A stretch of DNA of 7,177 nt, taken from NCBI GenBank assembly GCA_949286645.1, contig CASEDN010000055.1, forward strand, positions 1 through 7,177, in the 5' to 3' direction. The stretch is from an uncultured bacterium. GTDB lineage: Bacteria; Bacillota_I; Bacilli_A; RF39; UBA660. Both the position numbers and the translations under genes were made by a program. The notes beneath the pieces were generated by a model. That model was not told the origin of the DNA, searched no databases, and saw nothing but the letters and a program-made list of their open reading frames with translations. Of this stretch, positions 1-3,867 are shown piece by piece. Position 1 is the first letter of the stretch. Every line of letters starts with the position of its first letter.

Positions 1-187
1 CTGGAATGGAACGTATCTAAAAAATCTTAGTTCTTATGCAACACCAGGTATAAACAACTATTTTATAGTTGGAAACTTATGTGCTATGGTTAGCTTTTCA
101 GATGAGACTTTAACATCAATTAGAATTACTATAGCAAGTGGTCAATTTGTTGCTGGAACAAGGGTAAAAATATATGGAAAAGTATAA
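1..187 (+). CDS. C-terminal end of a phage tail/baseplate or fibre-like protein (partial)
   Basis: An open frame runs from the window edge (first full codon at base 2) to a TAA at 185-187 and encodes the last 61 residues of a protein whose start is off the window. It reads WNGTYLKNLSSYATPG at the beginning and ends ASGQFVAGTRVKIYGKV. Alternating small, polar and hydrophobic residues suggest a beta-rich domain. Endings of the 'FAAGTRV-IYG' kind are typical of phage tail, baseplate and receptor-binding proteins, and the position just before a lysis module fits a virion structural gene. It is followed after 11 bases by the next gene, so the two are probably co-transcribed. The exact role cannot be settled from this fragment. 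Confidence 0.65.
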   Translation, partial: WNGTYLKNLSSYATPGINNYFIVGNLCAMVSFSDETLTSIRITIASGQFVAGTRVKIYGKV

Positions 188-198
188 AAGGAGGAACA

Positions 199-807
199 AT
201 GAATGAAATAATTAATTCTGCAAAAGAAATAGGACAATTTATAGCATTAGTTATAGTAAGTCTATTCTTTTGTAAACAATATCTAAATCAACACTTTAAA
301 AAGACCAATGTAGGAAAGATGTTACCTAAACAAAACAAATTAGATTTAGAGATTCTAAATAAACTAGAGTATGTTAAAGAAATTCTAAATGCAGATAGAA
401 TCCACGTTTATGAATTTCATAATGGAGAACACTATTCAGATTATAGGTCTGCTTATAAGTTCTCTTGTACGTATGAAGTGTTTAAAGCAGGCAATCAACC
501 AGTTCAACAAAAGTGCATTAATTTACCTACAAACTGTATGCCACAGTTCGTTCATGAAATTACAGAAAAAGGCAAATTTATATGTAAAGACCTAGAAGAA
601 TTAAGAGAATCTATGCCTAGTACTTACAACTTTAAAAAGAGTATAGATGTAGATTCTTTCTATGATACAGCAATTCACAACAAAGAAGGTAACACTATAG
701 GTTTTATTGCTATTCATTGGTTTAACAAAGAAAATATGAAAGTAGATAAAGATGTGATTAATCAACTTGTATGGTATGTTGAAGAACACTTAATAAATTC
801 AAAATAA
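199..807 (+). CDS. Membrane-anchored GAF-like phage protein with EFHNG motif
   Basis: This 202-residue protein has one N-terminal membrane segment at about residues 11-29 (IGQFIALVIVSLFFCKQYL). A basic linker (about 31-47) and a predicted cytosolic domain from about 50 to 200 follow. The domain looks like a GAF fold: an amphipathic helix, a strand carrying RIHVYEFHNG (67-76), a middle region with KFSCTYEV (87-94), and closing strands SFYDTAIHNK and NTIGFIAIHWF near 153-175. I recognise the FHNG-containing pattern from phage and Firmicute proteins of unknown function; its ligand is not known to me. The start is fixed by an AAAGGAGGA ribosome binding site at 187-195. It lies between the tail gene and the holin, so a role at the membrane in lysis timing, host sensing or exclusion is possible, but that is inference. 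Cysteines at 25, 90, 106, 113 and 129 give no obvious metal motif. Confidence 0.7.
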   Translation: MNEIINSAKEIGQFIALVIVSLFFCKQYLNQHFKKTNVGKMLPKQNKLDLEILNKLEYVKEILNADRIHVYEFHNGEHYSDYRSAYKFSCTYEVFKAGNQPVQQKCINLPTNCMPQFVHEITEKGKFICKDLEELRESMPSTYNFKKSIDVDSFYDTAIHNKEGNTIGFIAIHWFNKENMKVDKDVINQLVWYVEEHLINSK

Positions 808-825
808 GAAAGGAGATGAATAACT

Positions 826-1074
826 ATGGAAATAACTTATGTAGTAATCATAGCAATAGTAGCCTATATCTTAGGTGCTATTACTAAAATATTTATAGAC
901 ACAGTACCTAATAAATATATTCCTATTCAAAATGTAGTAGTAGGTGTAATTAGTGCTTTAATATGCTTTTTCACAGGCATAGAACCAAATTTATTACAAG
1001 CATTTGTATTATGCCTTGTTGCAACTATGGGCGCAGGTGGAATAGCCGATTTAATCAATATTAAAAATAAATAA
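826..1074 (+). CDS. Phage holin, Hol44-like (Phage_holin_5_2 type)
   Basis: This 82-residue hydrophobic protein has three likely membrane segments: about residues 3-21 (TYVVIIAIVAYILGAITKI), 33-50 around VVVGVISALICFFTG, and 56-76 around LLQAFVLCLVATMGAGGI. A short polar tail ends in NIKNK. The central signature VPNKYIP followed by a glycine-rich helix and an A-GAGGIADLI ending resembles the Hol44/superfamily V holins of Firmicute phages. Holins open the cytoplasmic membrane at a set time so that the endolysin can reach the wall. The endolysin is 410 bases downstream in the same operon, which supports the call. An AAGGAGA site ten bases before the ATG sets the start. Family placement is by eye; that it is a small holin-like membrane protein is firmer than the exact superfamily. 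Confidence 0.75.
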   Translation: MEITYVVIIAIVAYILGAITKIFIDTVPNKYIPIQNVVVGVISALICFFTGIEPNLLQAFVLCLVATMGAGGIADLINIKNK

Positions 1075-1106
1075 GATATTAAAATAGTCATAAAGGAGAT
1101 GTTAAA

Positions 1107-1379
1107 ATGGTCAATGATAAAATGTTAGATTTATGTAAAGAAGTAGTTGTTGATTACTTTAATGAGAATGTTGAAAAAACTGATGGATTAAAAATAAATA
1201 AGGATAATGTTTTTGTAGTTTGGTTTTCTAAAACATTACAGAATTTTAAAGCATTAGTAAGTACTACTGTAAGTGATGGAATGTACTATGAAATAACTTA
1301 CAATGGGGATAAGAAAGAACTATACTTAGATGCCTATAAAAAATGGGAAAATAAATGTATCAAAATAGAGGAGGAATGA
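1107..1379 (+). CDS. DUF6275-like phage protein
   Basis: This 90-residue soluble protein has no membrane segment or signal. Its motifs DNVFVVWFSKTLQNFKALVSTT (residues 33-54), SDGMYYEITYNGDK (56-69) and ELYLDAYKKWENKCI (71-85) match what I remember of the DUF6275 family, small proteins encoded beside holins and endolysins in Firmicute phages. No biochemical function is known to me. The start is set by an AAAGGAG site at 1092-1098, nine bases before the ATG. It ends in TGA, the only TGA stop among the window's genes, and the next small gene lies in the same frame one codon later. Its 3' end carries the ribosome binding site (GAGGAGGA, 1369-1376) for that gene. Confidence 0.75.
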   Translation: MVNDKMLDLCKEVVVDYFNENVEKTDGLKINKDNVFVVWFSKTLQNFKALVSTTVSDGMYYEITYNGDKKELYLDAYKKWENKCIKIEEE

Positions 1380-1382
1380 TTT

Positions 1383-1484
1383 ATGGCTACAATAAAAGAA
1401 GATAAAAGTCTTCCAAAAGAAGAAGCTAATGTAGATAAAGTAGAAACTGGAATAGTAGAAGATGGTAAAGGAAGTGATGAATAA
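1383..1484 (+). CDS. 33-residue acidic phage peptide, unknown function
   Basis: A short open frame starts ATGGCTACAATAAAAGAAG and ends in TAA, encoding 33 residues beginning MATIKEDKSLPKEEANVDKV. It is very hydrophilic, rich in Glu, Asp and Lys, has no cysteine and is probably unstructured. Reality is supported by an excellent ribosome binding site (GAGGAGGA at 1369-1376, six bases before the ATG) and by the perfect fit between neighbours: three bases after the upstream stop, and its stop overlaps the amidase start (TAATG). It could be a real small phage protein, or mainly a leader that couples translation of the amidase. I do not recognise a family. Confidence 0.6.
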   Translation: MATIKEDKSLPKEEANVDKVETGIVEDGKGSDE

Positions 1485-2368
1485 TGGAAATAATTGAAAT
1501 GCTAGCACCACTTGGCTATAATTGTAGACCTGGAATTGCTAGAACAGGATTTAGAGGTATAACTATCCATAATACTTCTAACTGGAATAAAGGTGCAAAT
1601 GCTATAGCTCACGCAAACCTTTTAAGAGGTTCTTGGAAAAATAAATTTGTGTCTTGGAATTATGTAGTAGACCAAGACAGAGCAGTTAGATGTGTACCAG
1701 AAAATGAGGTAGCTTGGTGCCAAGGAGATGGCAGAGGCGATGGAAACATGAAAACTATCTCAATTGAAATATGTGATAATTCTGATGGAGATATAAGAAA
1801 AGCTACTGATAATGCAGTTGAATTGTGTGCAGAGATATTAAGAAGGTATGGTGTTACAAATGTAATAGGTTACTTATTTCAACATAATGCTTGGACTGGT
1901 AAAGATTGTCCTTACGACATAAGACGAGGTAATCCTTATGACTGGAATACATTTGTTGCCAAAGTCCAAGAAAAACTAAATGGAAGTAGTTCTACAGCAG
2001 ACCAAATAATAAGAGTAGGGTCAAAAGTTAAGTTTAATAGTGTGTTCAAAATAAACGAAATAATATTGCCTAACAGTAAATATCCTAATGGTGCTATTGG
2101 ATGCTATGATACTTGTTATGGCTATCCATGCGACCTAAATGACTATATTCCAAGTGGACCACTTGCTAAATGTAATTTTGATGGTAGTAATGCAGATTAT
2201 AATGCAATTTTAAATGTTGGCGATTACTGGAAATGTGATAACATCTTTACTGTTAAAGGTGTGGAGTTACCAACTAAATATTTAAAAAATGGTGTTGCAA
2301 TTCTTGAAGCTGATGGAGTTCAATTTAGATGTGATTGTGGACCTTTATATGAAGTGTCTAATAATTAA
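1484..2368 (+). CDS. Phage endolysin: N-acetylmuramoyl-L-alanine amidase with duplicated C-terminal module
   Basis: This 294-residue enzyme cuts the amide bond between N-acetylmuramic acid and L-alanine in peptidoglycan, releasing phage progeny after the holin opens the membrane. Residues about 20-165 form an Amidase_2/PGRP-type domain. Expected zinc ligands are His29 (GITIHNTS), His134 (FQHNAWTGKDCP) and Cys142; Glu95 in SIEICDN lies in a conserved catalytic-side strand, and VSWNYVVDQD and EVAWCQGDG are typical family blocks. No signal peptide is visible, which fits holin-dependent release. A short GSSST linker (167-171) leads to a C-terminal part (about 178-294) that is probably the wall-binding region. 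It contains two related units beginning at Val178 and Val245. The ATG shares its A with the previous stop (TAATG), implying translational coupling, with a modest AAAGGAAG site at 1467-1474. The catalytic assignment is strong; the substrate of the C-terminal module is unknown. Confidence 0.9.
   Translation: MEIIEMLAPLGYNCRPGIARTGFRGITIHNTSNWNKGANAIAHANLLRGSWKNKFVSWNYVVDQDRAVRCVPENEVAWCQGDGRGDGNMKTISIEICDNSDGDIRKATDNAVELCAEILRRYGVTNVIGYLFQHNAWTGKDCPYDIRRGNPYDWNTFVAKVQEKLNGSSSTADQIIRVGSKVKFNSVFKINEIILPNSKYPNGAIGCYDTCYGYPCDLNDYIPSGPLAKCNFDGSNADYNAILNVGDYWKCDNIFTVKGVELPTKYLKNGVAILEADGVQFRCDCGPLYEVSNN
2015..2365 (+). repeat. Two-unit protein repeat in the endolysin C-terminus
   Basis: Unit 1 starts at Val178 (base 2015) and unit 2 at Val245 (base 2216). 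They align as VGSKVKFNSVFKI…ILPNSKYPNGAI and VGDYWKCDNIFTV…ELPTKYLKNGVAI: VG, a Lys at position 6, an F-[KT]-[IV] core, LP, KY, NG and AI are shared at matching spacing, with one residue deleted in unit 2. The DNA copies are too diverged to call a nucleotide repeat. Tandem domains are usual in wall-binding ends of endolysins, so a cell-wall ligand is the likely role. Confidence 0.55.
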
Positions 2369-2402
2369 AAGGTAGAGTCCTAATTAGCTCTACCTGTTTT
2401 TT
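2369..2402 (+). terminator. Intrinsic terminator of the phage late operon
   Basis: An eight-base-pair stem, AGGTAGAG (2370-2377) with CTCTACCT (2388-2395), closes a ten-base loop and is followed after one G by six T (2397-2402). It starts directly after the endolysin TAA. No further phage gene follows before the host junction. Confidence 0.88.
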
Positions 2403-2479
2403 AATGTGAAACTTTTTATTTATAATTACTAATTACTTCTTCATATTTTTATTTAATAATCTATATGTTTTTTCTTTTA

Positions 2480-2502
2480 TGTCCTTTTTGTAATATGGTG
2501 GT
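2480..2502. other. Putative prophage right attachment junction (attR) inside cotJC
   Basis: To the left is AT-rich phage-side DNA; to the right CotJC homology begins without decay at TATGGTGGTCCTAATGG (codons Y-G-G-P-N-G from 2494). The in-frame codon just before is TAA (2491-2493), where the intact family normally has a glutamine before YGG. A host CAATATGG would share AATATGG with the sequence here, so the core shared by attL and attR may include AATATGG or parts of it. The true core needs the other prophage end. I see no clear inverted repeat that would separate a serine from a tyrosine recombinase. Confidence 0.62.
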
Positions 2503-2976
2503 CCTAATGGAGAACTTGCTGCAGCACTTAGATATCTTAATCAAAGATATACTATGCCTGATCAAAAAGGACAAGCATTGTTAACAGATATTGGAACTGA
2601 GGAACTTGCTCACGTAGAAATGCTATCTACTATGGTATATCAGCTTTTGAAGGATGCTACTGTAGAAGAATTAAAAGAAGCAGGGCTTGCTTCAAACTAT
2701 GCAGAACACAGGAATGCTATTTATCCTACGGATGCTAATGGAGTACCATTTACAGTTGCCTATTTTGCAACAACAGGAGATCCACTAGCAGATATAATGG
2801 AAGATATGGCAGCAGAACAAAAAGCAAGAGCAGTATATGAGAACTTAATAGATCTTACAGATGATCCTGATGTTATTGGACCTTTATTATGGTTAAGACA
2901 AAGAGAAATAGTTCATTATAATGCTTTTGAAGATCTGTTTAATTACTATGATAAAATGTTAAATAATAAAAGATAG
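2494..2976 (+). pseudogene. cotJC: 3' part of cotJC (CotJC/manganese catalase family), 5' end separated by prophage
   Basis: These 160 codons match CotJC, a ferritin-like di-manganese catalase-family protein of the spore coat in Bacillus. Full-length CotJC is about 189 residues, so only about 28 N-terminal residues are missing. Counting the first tyrosine as 29, the expected metal ligands are all present: Glu35 (GGPNGEL), Glu65 and His68 (TEELAHVEM), Glu136 (EDMAAEQKAR) and His169 (REIVHYNAF). No frameshift or stop interrupts the remainder, and it ends in TAG with a terminator. The first internal ATG (2554) has no ribosome binding site and would lose Glu35, so independent expression of a working enzyme is unlikely. 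The missing start should lie beyond the left prophage end, possibly behind cotJA and cotJB. Because the frame stays clean, the gene may be restorable by excision or only recently interrupted. Presence of this family does not prove that the host sporulates. Confidence 0.85.
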
Positions 2977-2996
2977 ATGCTGGTGTCTATCTTTTT
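2968..2996. terminator. Bidirectional terminator between cotJC and the convergent kinase-like gene
   Basis: A ten-base-pair stem, AAAAGATAGA (2968-2977) with TCTATCTTTT (2986-2995), closes an eight-base loop (TGCTGGTG). T-rich DNA on the + side and TTTTATTATTT on the opposite strand allow termination both ways. The stem contains the cotJC TAG stop (2974-2976), and the convergent gene ends five bases further on. Confidence 0.82.
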
Positions 2997-3000
2997 GATA

Positions 3001-3747
3001 TTATCTTATATATCTACCTAAAGACTTAAAATATGTATTAGCATTTTCATAATTAGTTAATGTCTCTTCAAAGTATTCACTATAACTTAAACTATCTTTA
3101 TCATATTTTATATAATCTCTTAATTTTTGTAGTTTAACTTTACTATTTAAAGGTTTATACTTAACTAAATCATTATATATTAAATTAGTGATTAAAGTTT
3201 CTAATTGCTTTTGATTCAGTCTATTACATCTTGTTTTAATTGTATTATCTGCTACATCAATTTCATCGTGACAAAATCTTTCAACATTATATCTACCAGG
3301 GTCTATTATTTGCATTAGACCTTTTTCTTTATCAAAAAAGTAATTAACTGGTTGTACATCAGCGACTAATATATAATTATAAGCAAGAAGTTTCATATCA
3401 CTTTCTAATACTTTAAGATTACTAATAAACTTATGACTAGGAAGAAGAGAAATACCTTGTTTTTTAGTAATGCTTTTCTCTCCACTAGCAATATCAGTTT
3501 TATATCCTGCATAAGAGTAATCTTCATGATATATAAGAGCATTAGGTAGAATAACTTGTTTAGTAGGGATACCAATCATATATTGATGATTAATACTTTT
3601 ATTATTTCCAAACTCATATATAGAACTTTTATAATATATCTTATAGATTTGATTACCTACTTTGTAACAAACATCCTCAGTTCCTTTGCCTATAGGTCTT
3701 TTGCTCTCATCTATATATATTTTTTCTCCATCAACTATATAATACAT
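3001..3747 (-). CDS. Divergent protein-kinase-like protein, unknown target
   Basis: This 248-residue soluble protein appears to have a reduced kinase-like fold. Seen in order: a glycine-loop-like IGKGTEDVCYKV (19-30), a strand with a candidate ATP-binding lysine in IYKIYYK (Lys36), a catalytic-loop-like ILVADVQPVNYFFD in which Asp130 and Asn135 have D-x4-N spacing, and LMQIIDPGRY with Asp149 in the place of DFG. The HRD His-Arg is absent and the C-terminal lobe is short, so it may be an atypical kinase, a small-molecule phosphotransferase or a pseudokinase. There are no membrane segments. I chose ATG at 3747 over the Met at 3783 because AAAGGGGG lies seven bases before it and the promoter -10 box (3774-3779) would fall inside the longer version. 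It is convergent with cotJC and divergent from smc, so the context does not reveal its target. Confidence 0.6.
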   Translation of the reverse strand: MYYIVDGEKIYIDESKRPIGKGTEDVCYKVGNQIYKIYYKSSIYEFGNNKSINHQYMIGIPTKQVILPNALIYHEDYSYAGYKTDIASGEKSITKKQGISLLPSHKFISNLKVLESDMKLLAYNYILVADVQPVNYFFDKEKGLMQIIDPGRYNVERFCHDEIDVADNTIKTRCNRLNQKQLETLITNLIYNDLVKYKPLNSKVKLQKLRDYIKYDKDSLSYSEYFEETLTNYENANTYFKSLGRYIR

Positions 3748-3750
3748 AAT

Positions 3751-3763
3751 CCTTCCCCCTTTT
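3751..3763 (-). promoter_or_regulatory. Ribosome binding site of the kinase-like gene
   Basis: On the minus strand the sequence is AAAAGGGGGAAGG followed by ATT and ATG. AAAGGGGG sits seven bases from the ATG at 3747 and decides that start. G-rich purine runs are rare in this AT-rich region, which makes the site conspicuous. Confidence 0.75.
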
Positions 3764-3773
3764 AATAGGGAAT

Positions 3774-3802
3774 ATTTTATCATAAAACTGTTTAAATATC
3801 AA
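3774..3802 (-). promoter_or_regulatory. Sigma-A-type promoter of the kinase-like gene
   Basis: Reading the minus strand, TTGATA (3797-3802) is separated by 17 bases from TAAAAT (3774-3779). Each box matches five of six consensus bases. The predicted start of transcription is near 3767, leaving a leader of about 20 bases with the ribosome binding site. Confidence 0.62.
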
Positions 3803-3812
3803 GGAATTGTTC

Positions 3813-3841
3813 TTGTCTAAACACTTATTCTTTGATAAAAT
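3813..3841 (+). promoter_or_regulatory. Sigma-A-type promoter of smc
   Basis: TTGTCT (3813-3818, four of six consensus bases) is separated by 17 bases from TAAAAT (3836-3841, five of six). The predicted start of transcription is near 3848, giving a leader of about 20 bases. Its -35 box lies 10 bases from that of the divergent promoter, so the two could affect each other. Confidence 0.58.
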
Positions 3842-3867
3842 GATAAGAGTAAAGAGTGGTGTTTTAA

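Larger units (their letters stand above)
1..2493 (+). mobile_element. Right end of a prophage (tail end plus lysis module)
   Basis: Six consecutive + strand genes with short gaps form a phage late operon: a virion-fibre-like C-terminus, a GAF-like membrane protein, a Hol44-type holin, a DUF6275-like protein, a small acidic peptide and an endolysin amidase, closed by an intrinsic terminator at 2369-2402. The element ends where CotJC homology begins, near 2491-2494. The 91 bases from 2403 to 2493 are very AT-rich, and I see no gene in them. The integrase, head genes and left end lie outside the window, so I cannot tell whether the prophage is functional. The phage origin of the genes is well supported; the exact right boundary is inferred from where host-gene homology starts. 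Confidence 0.88.

Noticed and set aside
1107..2368. A UGA=tryptophan genetic code (as in Mycoplasma)
   Set aside because: All tryptophans in the window, including many in the endolysin, are TGG, no long gene has an in-frame TGA, and TGA acts as a stop at 1377-1379.
2403..2493. Possible small gene or RNA between the phage terminator and cotJC
   Set aside because: The stretch is T-rich with many stops; the only in-frame ATG (2479) gives three codons before TAA. No tRNA-like or stable hairpin structure was seen.
2554..2976. A complete 140-residue ferritin-like gene starting at ATG 2554
   Set aside because: CotJC homology continues in frame upstream to 2494, the ATG has no ribosome binding site, and starting there removes the first metal ligand. 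It is better read as the 3' part of an interrupted gene.
3748..3783. N-terminal extension of the kinase-like protein starting at 3783
   Set aside because: It would include the -10 promoter box and the strong ribosome binding site; the ATG at 3747 fits both signals.
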